NCBI GenBank assembly: GCA_900540885.1
Contig: UQHJ01000098.1
Location: 1-7,303 of the forward strand
Reading direction: 5' to 3'
From: an uncultured Prevotella sp.
GTDB taxonomy: Bacteria; Bacteroidota; Bacteroidia; Bacteroidales; Bacteroidaceae
Length of the DNA stretch: 7,303 nt
Shown here: positions 1 to 5,230 of the stretch, piece after piece
Position numbering within the stretch: the stretch's first letter is position 1
How the letters are laid out: the number at the start of each line of letters is the position of its first letter
Translations under genes and position numbers: made by a program
Notes under the pieces: generated by a model
The model's database searches: none
Told to the model about the DNA's origin: nothing
Seen by the model: only the letters and a program-made list of their open reading frames with translations

Positions 1-66
1 AATAGTATTGAAAATCAAGGTTTTATGTTTAGTCGGTCGTAGTAAGTTATGGTTAGTTATAAGGCT

Positions 67-1290
67 CTAAATACAATATTTAAAGGCACCATTACCTATC
101 GAAGTCACGCTATTAGGAATATCGATTGAGGTCAAACCACTACAACCTTCAAAAATATAACCAGTTATTGAACCTAAACTCTTGGGAATATCGATTGAGG
201 TCAAACCACTACAACCTGAAAAGGCACCATTACCTATCGAAGTCACGCTATTAGGAATATCGATTGAGGTCAAACCACTACAACCTGAAAAGGCACCATT
301 ACCTATCGAAGTCACGCTATTAGGAATATCGATTGAGGTCAAACCACTACAACCTGAAAAGGCACTATTACCTATTGAAGTCAAGCTATTAGAAATCTCG
401 ACTGAGGTCAAACTGCTACAACCTGCAAAGGCAAAGCCACCTATTGAAGTTGCATCTTCTATAGTGACAGATTTCAAAGATGGATGATTATAAAAACAAT
501 CTGAAGGAATCGCACCTCCATAAACAGTAAGTGATTCCAATTTTGAGCATTTTTTAATATCACTATCTATGAATCTACTTGGAATTTTAAGGGATATCAA
601 ATTACTACAGCCTGAAAAAGCACTTTCACCTATCCAAATCACGCTATTAGGAATCTCGATAGAAGTCAAGTTTGTACAATATGAAAAAGCATACTCGCCT
701 ATTGAAGTTGCATCTTCTATAGTAACAGATTTCAAAGATGAAATAGGTCTGATTGAACTAAAACAATTATAACCAAGATTGCCATAAATAGTAAGTGATT
801 CCAAATGTGGTTTTACTATATTTTCTACTCTATCCATGAATCTAGATGGAATGGCTAGGGATTTCACTCCACTACATTTATGCAAGGCTTCTCGATGCAT
901 CGAAGTCACACTTTTGGGAATAGTGAGAGATTTCAAATTATAACAACCATAAAAACCTAGATCTAGTATTGAGGTTACACCTTCTGGAATAGTCATAGAA
1001 GTTATAAAACTGCAGTTTGCAAAGCCTCCGACTTGAGTCACTGGATAATATTTTTTGTATTTCTCAGAATATATAGAACTTGGAATTACTATATCTCCAA
1101 ATAGCTCCATTCGACTCCCTCCCTTACATATGACGTATTCTTGAGTGACATTAATACTATAAGTAATGTTTTCCTCTTCAACATCTTCCCATATATCATC
1201 TTCAGCAAACCCCGAAGATGGAAGTCCCAATAGGAACACTAAAAGCATCAACGCATGGCGTATGCTTATCGAGTATCTATTATTCTTCAT
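67..1290 (-). CDS. Secreted BspA-like leucine-rich-repeat protein
   Basis: This encodes a 407-residue protein. Residues 1-29 look like a Sec signal peptide: a basic start, a hydrophobic core (ALMLLVFLLGLP) and a likely cut after GFA, before EDD. There is no lipobox cysteine. From about residue 85 to the end it is built of BspA/TpLRR-type repeats (LRR_5 family) of about 23 residues, with consensus LTSIxIPNSVTSIGxxAFxGCSG. Family members are surface or secreted proteins that often bind host proteins or other bacteria; binding here is inferred. The protein stops inside a repeat (AFKYCI) and lacks any C-terminal sorting domain, so it may be naturally short or truncated. The ATG at 1288-1290 is preceded by an A-rich leader without a Shine-Dalgarno motif. 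It starts 16 bases after the HTH-like gene 1307-1951, so the two are probably co-transcribed. Confidence 0.9.
   Translation of the reverse strand: MKNNRYSISIRHALMLLVFLLGLPSSGFAEDDIWEDVEEENITYSINVTQEYVICKGGSRMELFGDIVIPSSIYSEKYKKYYPVTQVGGFANCSFITSMTIPEGVTSILDLGFYGCYNLKSLTIPKSVTSMHREALHKCSGVKSLAIPSRFMDRVENIVKPHLESLTIYGNLGYNCFSSIRPISSLKSVTIEDATSIGEYAFSYCTNLTSIEIPNSVIWIGESAFSGCSNLISLKIPSRFIDSDIKKCSKLESLTVYGGAIPSDCFYNHPSLKSVTIEDATSIGGFAFAGCSSLTSVEISNSLTSIGNSAFSGCSGLTSIDIPNSVTSIGNGAFSGCSGLTSIDIPNSVTSIGNGAFSGCSGLTSIDIPKSLGSITGYIFEGCSGLTSIDIPNSVTSIGNGAFKYCI
82..426. repeat. Five tandem 69-bp in-frame repeats inside the BspA-like gene
   Basis: The units run 82-150, 151-219, 220-288, 289-357 and 358-426. 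The copies at 220-288 and 289-357 are identical over all 69 bases. The copy at 82-150 matches them until its last few bases, and 151-219 and 358-426 are diverged. Each unit encodes one 23-residue leucine-rich repeat, so a gain or loss of units keeps the reading frame. The identity at DNA level points to recent duplication or gene conversion. Confidence 0.93.
440..804. repeat. Higher-order repeat (about 258-264 bp) inside the BspA-like gene
   Basis: Positions 440-482 and 698-740 are the same 43 bases with one mismatch, 258 bases apart. Positions 518-540 and 782-804 match over 23 bases with one mismatch, 264 bases apart. At the protein level the block IPSRF...LESLT(I/V)YG...SLKSVTIEDATSIG occurs twice. 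The central part of the protein therefore grew by copying a multi-repeat block of about 86 residues, separately from the 23-residue amplification near the C-terminus. Confidence 0.8.
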
Positions 1291-1306
1291 ATTGTTTGTT
1301 TTTTTG

Positions 1307-1951
1307 TTATTCTATGTTTGCCTTTTCTTTAACCTTTTCTACTAACCACGAAGCTGTATTGGGGTTAAAAACTTTAGATAACACTTTTGCTACCGCATCG
1401 CTTGCACAAACCTTAAAGATTTCAGTAGGGCTTTGCGGTAACTCCTTTCCTTTGCAGGTGGACTTTACTTGTTGAATAATCTTTGAATAGTCTTCTTTGG
1501 GAATGCCTCCGTTGGCTAACAAATAAAGTAAATCGTCAACACTGATTACCACAATGTTTTCGGAGAAAGAACTATCACAAAAGCGATTTCCTGCTTGCAG
1601 TTGGTCCTTTAGAAACAGACGTACCTGTTTGTCGGGGATAGAAAAACGCAATACATTATCTTCCTCTTTGCGGTAATTGACAATCGAAAGGTAATTACGC
1701 AATTTCTGCCACAATACATCTGCGTCATTGTTGCCATACCTTAGTTCTGCTTCGTAACGAAGACGTTTAATTTTTGATTCGGGTATTTTAAGTTTCCGAC
1801 TTATTTCATTATCACTTGCATCCTTATAGTCTGAGTGATTCTGAATGAGCCATGAGAAAATATACACCTCGAAATCGTTCTTGTTCATAGAGCCAAATCC
1901 TCGTTCAAGATATGACTCAATGCTATTTCTCATTGCATTTTCTTCTTTCAT
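1307..1951 (-). CDS. Helix-turn-helix-like protein of unknown function
   Basis: I do not recognise this as a characterised family. From the ATG at 1949-1951 it is 214 residues; a GTG at 1979-1981 would add 10 residues. Residues about 24-72 begin NDFEVYIFSWLI and continue through SDNEISRKLKIPESKIKRLR, which reads like a helix-turn-helix: a short EIS-xx-LxIP turn followed by a basic recognition-type helix. The rest is mixed, with a Val/Leu-rich stretch near 133-146 (ENIVVISVDDLLYLL) and an Ala/Val-rich C-terminal helix around 183-210. There is no signal peptide or membrane segment. It lies about 190 bases after the nuclease-like gene 2144-3082 and 16 bases before the BspA-like gene, all on the same strand. 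A DNA-binding or regulatory role is inferred. Confidence 0.72.
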   Translation of the reverse strand: MKEENAMRNSIESYLERGFGSMNKNDFEVYIFSWLIQNHSDYKDASDNEISRKLKIPESKIKRLRYEAELRYGNNDADVLWQKLRNYLSIVNYRKEEDNVLRFSIPDKQVRLFLKDQLQAGNRFCDSSFSENIVVISVDDLLYLLANGGIPKEDYSKIIQQVKSTCKGKELPQSPTEIFKVCASDAVAKVLSKVFNPNTASWLVEKVKEKANIE

Positions 1952-1981
1952 AACGAATACGTTTCTATTGATTAGTAGCAC

Positions 1982-2143
1982 GAAAGGGTAGCTCGATTCA
2001 TTCTGAACAAATTAAATATTCTGTTCTGATGTATGATTTGCACGCTCTTGAAAGAGTGCTCTTTTTTCACACACTCTTTTAATAACTCGCAAAAACATCT
2101 GAATTCATAGAGCCATCCATTAGTCTATACGTTTCAAGGTTAA
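1982..2143. other. Intergenic spacer between the nuclease-like and HTH-like genes
   Basis: This short AT-rich gap of about 160 bases has no coding signal. A minus-strand -7-like element with one mismatch (TTAATTTG) occurs near 2009-2016, without a matching -33 element. An imperfect small hairpin around 2040-2060 is followed by a T-run on the plus strand only, where no gene upstream would need it. It is unclear whether the HTH-like gene has its own promoter or is read through from 2144-3082. Confidence 0.3.
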
Positions 2144-3082
2144 TTAGTCTCTTAAATCGGACGTCACTTTCGCATTCATAAATTGGTCAAGGGTGGTATA
2201 ACCTTGACGCTGAACGAATGCACAATGCTTTCCGTTTTTATCGACACTGTCGTCGATTATCGGACCAGCAAACTCCTCGACACGTTCCAATTTAAAGAGT
2301 TTGTGGGGAGTGCCTTGATAATCAGGTTCTACTTCATCAAAATAAGATGGAGGCACAATCTCTGGCTCTTCTCGTAAGTTAACAGAATCCTTAACCTCTC
2401 CTACGATCTTGAACAAGTAAGAAATCTTCTTCTTACGCAAGAAAGCAATGTAACCTGTGTTACGGAACGAACGGTTTGCTTGACATGCGTAGAAGTTGTA
2501 TTTTAATGCCACGTCCTCAGCAAAATTACCGCCAACAATAAGCACACGATTTTCACTATCGTCATACACTTTGTTGCTACGAACGAACAACTCAAATTGT
2601 TCTATCAAGTACTTTAACACAGGGTCGTTATTGTCATCCTCATAACTGCGCAAGCATTCTGTTACTTTAGTCCAATTAGTCCAAAGCACATCTTTGTGCT
2701 CCATTAGTTCCTTGGGGCGTTGAGAATGCTGCGTAATATAGATGAGGTGAGCATTTGGTGTTTTGCGCACGGTTTCAAGATGCTGCTGGAGTTGCTTCGC
2801 AGGAATATCCTCAGAAAGTTTGCTTTCAATAAAATACTGAAAAGCATACTGACAACTAATTTTGCCATCTGGGATAGAATGCTCTGCCGTATCTGTTACT
2901 TGCGACTCGAGTAGGATGTTGTTGTCTGGCAAGTCTTCGCCATCAGCTTCTTCAATGAGATTTCTGAGTAAGGCGTCACCTTTAGCTCGTTCTAAAACCT
3001 TAAGCAAAGCAAGTGTAACCTTGTTTTCGCTTTGAGAATAACAGCCAAAAACAGCTTGATCTTCAATCTTGTTTTTTGACAT
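2144..3082 (-). CDS. PD-(D/E)XK nuclease-superfamily-like protein
   Basis: This 312-residue protein has no signal peptide. Its N-terminal half carries the hallmarks of a PD-(D/E)XK nuclease fold: Glu19 in a leading helix (ENKVTLALLKVL), Pro71-Asp72-Gly73, then Glu86-Ser87-Lys88 on the next strand, followed by a QLQQHL helix at 97-102 and a hydrophobic strand AHLIYIT at 111-117. This order (E, PD, ExK, QL) is what the family shows. The C-terminal half (about 178-300) begins VLIVGGNF and includes GYIAFLRKKKISYLFKI, which may be a small substrate-binding beta domain; I cannot name it. Such nucleases occur in restriction and other defence systems, so a role in DNA cleavage is inferred. The ATG at 3080-3082 follows an A/T-rich leader and a TAnnTTTG element at 3132-3139. 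It is divergent from the regulator-like gene at 3287. Confidence 0.75.
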   Translation of the reverse strand: MSKNKIEDQAVFGCYSQSENKVTLALLKVLERAKGDALLRNLIEEADGEDLPDNNILLESQVTDTAEHSIPDGKISCQYAFQYFIESKLSEDIPAKQLQQHLETVRKTPNAHLIYITQHSQRPKELMEHKDVLWTNWTKVTECLRSYEDDNNDPVLKYLIEQFELFVRSNKVYDDSENRVLIVGGNFAEDVALKYNFYACQANRSFRNTGYIAFLRKKKISYLFKIVGEVKDSVNLREEPEIVPPSYFDEVEPDYQGTPHKLFKLERVEEFAGPIIDDSVDKNGKHCAFVQRQGYTTLDQFMNAKVTSDLRD

Positions 3083-3131
3083 AGCAATGAGTATTTAATT
3101 GTTTTTTTAATTTTGATTCAATGAATGCATG

Positions 3132-3139
3132 CAAATATA
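3132..3139 (-). promoter_or_regulatory. Bacteroidetes -7 element for the nuclease-like gene
   Basis: Read on the minus strand, this is TATATTTG, a full match to the TAnnTTTG -7 element of the Bacteroidetes primary sigma factor. It implies a leader of about 40 bases before the ATG at 3082. No clear TTTG -33 element lies 19-21 bases upstream, so the promoter may be weak or activator-dependent. Confidence 0.5.
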
Positions 3140-3213
3140 TAGCATTCTTTAAACTTTCCCTTTGTCCTTTTTTTCCTATTTCAAAAAGGTTCTTATTTCC
3201 TACTTAATTTGTT

Positions 3214-3221
3214 TAATTTTG
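3214..3221 (+). promoter_or_regulatory. Bacteroidetes -7 element for the divergent regulator-like gene
   Basis: TAATTTTG followed by C matches TAnnTTTG exactly. Transcription starting just downstream would place the ATG at 3287 about 60 bases into the message. It would leave the in-frame TTG at 3209 outside the transcript, which supports the 3287 start. No good -33 TTTG is visible. Together with the element at 3132-3139 it forms a divergent promoter pair about 75 bases apart. Confidence 0.45.
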
Positions 3222-3286
3222 CATCTGAAATAGTAAAAGTCTTTTCTAAAGGCTGCGATAAAAACCATCCTTTAATTGGGAAAAAT

Positions 3287-3949
3287 ATGCAAGAAGAATT
3301 ACTTAATGAAGTGAAGTTCGCCACAGGGTTGAAGATGAACAAACATCGTGATTTTGTGGCTCTTAGCGAGATTATCTTTAATAAGACACATGAAGCGATA
3401 AGCCCTACTACGCTGAAAAGACTTTGGGGCGTTGTTACTGACCAAAAATGCAATCCAAGCACGCATACATTAGACCTTATAGCTGAGTCTATTAACTATA
3501 AAAGCTACAAACTTTTTTGTAGACAATGTGAACGACGTAACAAAAAAGGTAAAAACCAAAGTGAACTACTCTTGGGTTCTGGATGCTATGCCGAAGATTT
3601 AGACCCTGACGATGAAATTATTGTGAAATGGTTGCCCAATCGCCAATGTGTGTTTCGCTATTTAGGAAATTCTAGGTTTGTTGTGATAGAGAGCAAAAAT
3701 TCACAAATGGATGTGGGCGATACTTTCTCATGTGAGGCTTTTATCGAAAACGAGGTGCTTTATGTGTACAAACTCTCTCATGGTGGAAAAGATAATCTTT
3801 GTTATAAAGCAGGCTTAGATAAAGGCATCAAATTCAGCGTAAAGGAAAAAAACAAAGAACTTTCTGAAGGCGATATTCAAGAAAACGGGGGGGGTAAAAT
3901 AAAGCTTTTAGTTCTTCAGAATTCCATGTATTTTAGTATTCTGATGTGA
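3287..3949 (+). CDS. Bacteroidales HTH-type regulator-like protein
   Basis: From the ATG at 3287 this is 220 residues. Residues 1-80 (ELLNEVKFATGLKMN, then DFVALSEIIFNKTHEAISPT, TLKRLWG and STHTLDLIAESINY) match a familiar Bacteroidales N-terminal pattern that combines an HTH-like fold with the SPTTLKRLWG signature. The domain at about 105-185 (DPDDEIIVKWLPNRQCVFRY, YLGNSRFVV, GDTFSC, YKAGLDKGI) is the small beta-rich partner usually seen with it. A DNA-binding regulatory role is inferred; no target is known. A longer version could start at TTG 3209, but the -7 element at 3214-3221 overlaps that codon. The last 19 residues depend on an eight-G run at 3887-3894 and look unlike the rest of the protein, so the C-terminus may be frameshifted. 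It is divergent from the nuclease-like gene. Confidence 0.8.
   Translation: MQEELLNEVKFATGLKMNKHRDFVALSEIIFNKTHEAISPTTLKRLWGVVTDQKCNPSTHTLDLIAESINYKSYKLFCRQCERRNKKGKNQSELLLGSGCYAEDLDPDDEIIVKWLPNRQCVFRYLGNSRFVVIESKNSQMDVGDTFSCEAFIENEVLYVYKLSHGGKDNLCYKAGLDKGIKFSVKEKNKELSEGDIQENGGGKIKLLVLQNSMYFSILM
3887..3894 (+). repeat. Eight-G homopolymer run near the 3' end of the regulator-like gene
   Basis: The run encodes residues about 201-203. With eight G the frame continues 17 residues past the Gly codons to a TGA at 3947. With seven G the frame reads GTA AAA TAA and stops at once, and with nine G it reads GGG TAA. Both alternatives give a protein of about 203-204 residues. The run could be a slippage site or a sequencing error. 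Confidence 0.6.
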
Positions 3950-3959
3950 TGTAATGTTT

Positions 3960-4042
3960 AAAAAATAACTTGCGCAGAAATTGATAATACCCTGCTATCA
4001 TTAAGGAGTACCCGTTAAGTCAAGTTGCACAAGTTATTTTTT
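3960..4042 (+). terminator. 16-base inverted repeat with A- and T-tracts after the regulator-like gene
   Basis: The arms at 3960-3975 and 4027-4042 pair at 15 of 16 positions (left arm AAAAAATAACTTGCGC). The left arm starts with an A-run and the right arm ends in six T, as in a bidirectional intrinsic terminator. The 51-base loop is long for a simple terminator and may contain a small inner hairpin (TGATA...TATCA). It begins 10 bases after the TGA of 3287-3949. Confidence 0.45.
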
Positions 4043-4440
4043 GCATATTACTTAATTTCGATATTTTACCTTCGATTTTTTCAAAAAGGATTTTCGGAAT
4101 GGGAATTTGTTGGTATTGAAAATTGCAAAAAAACAATTTTAGCTTTGCCTGACGTTGCGCAGTGTCTGCTCGATTACGTTGAAACAGACGTGCTTGGCGC
4201 AACACTTGGCGATAAAGGCTATCTCTACACGTTGGCTCAGTGCGACAAACCCAATGTGTTCCATTCATGCCTAAAAAAGTGCAAGGTGGACTTTGCGTAA
4301 AGTTTGGCGAGTTCATGGCGCAAAAGAGCATGAGTTTGGGCACCACCATAAAGCGTTTCACCGATGAAAATTGGAAACCTTGGGAGAGTGTGGGCATTCA
4401 GTCTTTGATAGATCAATATATAGCTTCACGTAATGATTGA
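4025..4440 (+). pseudogene. Frameshifted ORF pair of unknown function, or a -1 frameshift gene
   Basis: Two open frames overlap. The first runs to a TAA at 4298-4300, with protein-like sequence from about 4093 (SEWEFVGIENCKKTILALPD, ending KPNVFHSCLKKCK). The second, in the -1 frame, is open from 4216 to the TGA at 4438-4440 and contains FGEFMAQKSMSLGTTIKRF and then WKPWESVGIQSLIDQYI. Neither part is recognised. The first has only a TTG (4025) as an in-frame start. An ATG at 4099, preceded by AAGGA at 4086-4090, is one base out of frame. The simplest reading is a gene broken by small indels. However, the frames join exactly at an A_AAA_AAG heptamer, so one protein made by -1 frameshifting is possible. 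The end overlaps the ATG of the exoribonuclease remnant at 4433, which suggests the two were once translationally coupled. Confidence 0.5.
4273..4279 (+). other. A_AAA_AAG slippery heptamer in the right phase
   Basis: In the frame of the first ORF the codons are CTA AAA AAG, giving the classical bacterial -1 slippery heptamer A AAA AAG. A slip of one base back enters the frame that runs to 4440. The zero-frame stop lies 19 bases further on, at 4298-4300. The sequence and phase are seen directly; use as a programmed site is inference. Confidence 0.4.
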
Positions 4441-4564
4441 CATAACCTTCGACTTAGAAACTTGCGCGCTCTGCCCCACAGCCACCGTAATGAGTATTGG
4501 GGCTGTAGTGTGAAACCGAAAAGGGGAAGATACACCATTCCTTGACGACCCAAAAACATTTTAA
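4433..4564 (+). pseudogene. Truncated DEDD 3'-5' exoribonuclease (Rv2179c-like) remnant
   Basis: From the ATG at 4433 the frame reads MIDITFDLET, then CALCPTATVMSIGAVV, then TGA at 4511-4513, then NRKGEDTPFLDDPKTF and a TAA at 4562. FDLET is the Exo I motif of DEDD exonucleases, and the following SIGAVV strand is typical of the Rv2179c-like 3'-5' exoribonuclease family found in Bacteroidales and phages. The TGA sits where a Trp codon would give SIGAVVWNR, so it is most easily read as a TGG-to-TGA nonsense mutation. The other DED motifs and the C-terminal part are missing, and the frame stops after 43 codons. The ATG overlaps the stop of the preceding ORF. It is a non-functional remnant. Confidence 0.7.
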
Positions 4565-4573
4565 TATGTTTCT

Positions 4574-4735
4574 ATGGATTATTCTTCTCTGGAGTGTGCT
4601 AAAACGCCATTTGCTAATATCCTGAAGCAATTAAAAGAGAAATATTCTAAAGCTGCTGTTGACGTACTGAAGGATAGCGACGGAAATGCAGAAGGCTTTC
4701 AATTCTATGTGTCTGATGCTAAAAGAAAATGTTAG
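4574..4735 (+). CDS. Short ORF of unknown function, possibly a gene fragment
   Basis: From the ATG at 4574 there are 53 codons beginning MDYSSLECAKTPFANILKQL. The peptide is soluble-looking with good Lys/Glu/Ala content, which suggests a real protein sequence. I do not recognise it. It lies in the same frame as the exoribonuclease remnant, just after that remnant's TAA, but does not resemble the missing part. It is likely a decayed fragment of another gene. Confidence 0.3.
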   Translation: MDYSSLECAKTPFANILKQLKEKYSKAAVDVLKDSDGNAEGFQFYVSDAKRKC

Positions 4736-4860
4736 GCATTATTATGCAGAAGTTAATAAGACCCGACGGCATTCTTCAAAGAAAATATCTCATCAGCCTG
4801 TTCTATGGTGATGTTGAGAATTTCAAGAAAAGCGAGAACAAGAACTATGACGATCTTTAA
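4729..4860 (+). CDS. Short ORF overlapping the previous one, possible gene fragment
   Basis: There are 43 codons from the ATG at 4729, which overlaps the TAG of the previous ORF (ATGTTAG). The peptide (MLGIIMQKLIRPDGILQRKY, then SLFYGDVENFKKSENK) looks protein-like. The two ORFs may be parts of one protein split by a one-base change near the A-rich run at 4721-4729. No family is recognised. Confidence 0.28.
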   Translation: MLGIIMQKLIRPDGILQRKYLISLFYGDVENFKKSENKNYDDL

Positions 4861-4897
4861 CTTGTTGTTATCGCGTTCGTAGAAAATCACATGAATG

Positions 4898-4978
4898 GGT
4901 AAGGTAAACTGCTACTAAAACAGTTTACCTTACCTAATGGCAAGTTAAGGTAAAATGACTACTAATGTTTTTTACCTT
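4898..4978. repeat. Two related tandem hairpins (AAGGTAAA...TTTACCTT)
   Basis: The first hairpin pairs 4898-4911 with 4921-4934, 14 perfect base pairs around a nine-base loop. The second pairs 4947-4955 with 4970-4978, 9 base pairs. Both begin AAGGTAAA, carry a CTACTAA-like or ACTACTAA loop, and end TTTACCTT, at 4901-4931 and 4947-4978. They are therefore diverged copies of one element about 46 bases apart. They could be tandem terminators, protein-binding sites or a mobile-element end; no function is assigned. Confidence 0.6.
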
Positions 4979-4985
4979 GTAGGGA

Positions 4986-5056
4986 CTCGCATTTGCCCCC
5001 CTAAATCTTCAGTTTAGGGTATGAAAAATGCGGGGTAGCATAGCTACCCTTGCGAG
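4986..5056. other. Multi-hairpin segment closed by an outer stem
   Basis: CTCGCA at 4986-4991 pairs with TGCGAG at 5051-5056. Inside are a hairpin CCCTAAA (4999-5005) / TTTAGGG (5013-5019) with a seven-base loop, and a hairpin GGGTAGC (5033-5039) / GCTACCC (5043-5049) with a three-base loop. This resembles a three-way-junction fold of a structured RNA or a folded DNA end. It overlaps the start of the candidate small ORF at 5028. It matches no RNA family that I recognise. Confidence 0.4.
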
Positions 5057-5171
5057 AAGCATTATCAAGGCATTTAGAAAATTGATTCCATCGAGTGCTA
5101 TCGCGACTCAGCAAACTTGGTTTGCTCTCGCTGCTTTGGCTTTTTTGTTTATACCTTTTTGCTCCTTGTAA
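5028..5171 (+). CDS. Candidate 47-residue membrane peptide
   Basis: From the ATG at 5028 there are 47 codons to the TAA at 5169-5171. The first half is basic and possibly amphipathic (MRGSIATLARSIIKAFRKLI). The second half is a likely membrane helix (WFALAALAFLFIPFCSL). This layout is seen in small membrane proteins and some type I toxins, but no family is recognised. The DNA also folds into hairpins (4986-5056 and 5103-5131), and a T-run at 5141-5146 lies inside the frame. The ORF may therefore be an accident of a non-coding structured element. Confidence 0.3.
   Translation: MRGSIATLARSIIKAFRKLIPSSAIATQQTWFALAALAFLFIPFCSL
5103..5146 (+). terminator. Terminator-like hairpin with T-run
   Basis: AGCAAAC (5110-5116) pairs with GTTTGCT (5120-5126) around TTG. 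GCGA (5103-5106) and TCGC (5128-5131) extend the stem across a small internal loop. Six T follow at 5141-5146. The gap between stem and T-run is longer than ideal. It could end a plus-strand transcript from the structured segment just upstream. Confidence 0.35.
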
Positions 5172-5230
5172 AGCGAACAGACTATCTAATGATTGAGAAC
5201 TATAGAATTTGACCTATAGATTAAATTGTA

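Noticed and set aside
182..772. Plus-strand ORFs with repeats such as LLGISIEVKPLQPEKA
   Set aside because: They are mirror-frame shadows of the 69-base repeats in the BspA-like gene, and their periodicity is inherited from it.
3209..3286. Upstream TTG start giving a 246-residue regulator-like protein
   Set aside because: The TTG overlaps a good -7 promoter element, and the sequence typical of the family begins at the ATG at 3287.
4020..4397. Minus-strand 125-residue ORF
   Set aside because: It has no recognisable motif and lies opposite the plus-strand ORF pair, whose sequence looks more protein-like.
4433..4564. TGA read as Trp (recoding) in the exoribonuclease frame
   Set aside because: A TGA ends the intact gene at 3949 normally, and the frame has a second stop and lacks the rest of the family, so a pseudogene is simpler.
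4898..5146. CRISPR array or retron-type RNA
   Set aside because: There are only two diverged hairpin copies with no regular spacers, and no reverse transcriptase or cas gene is present in the window.
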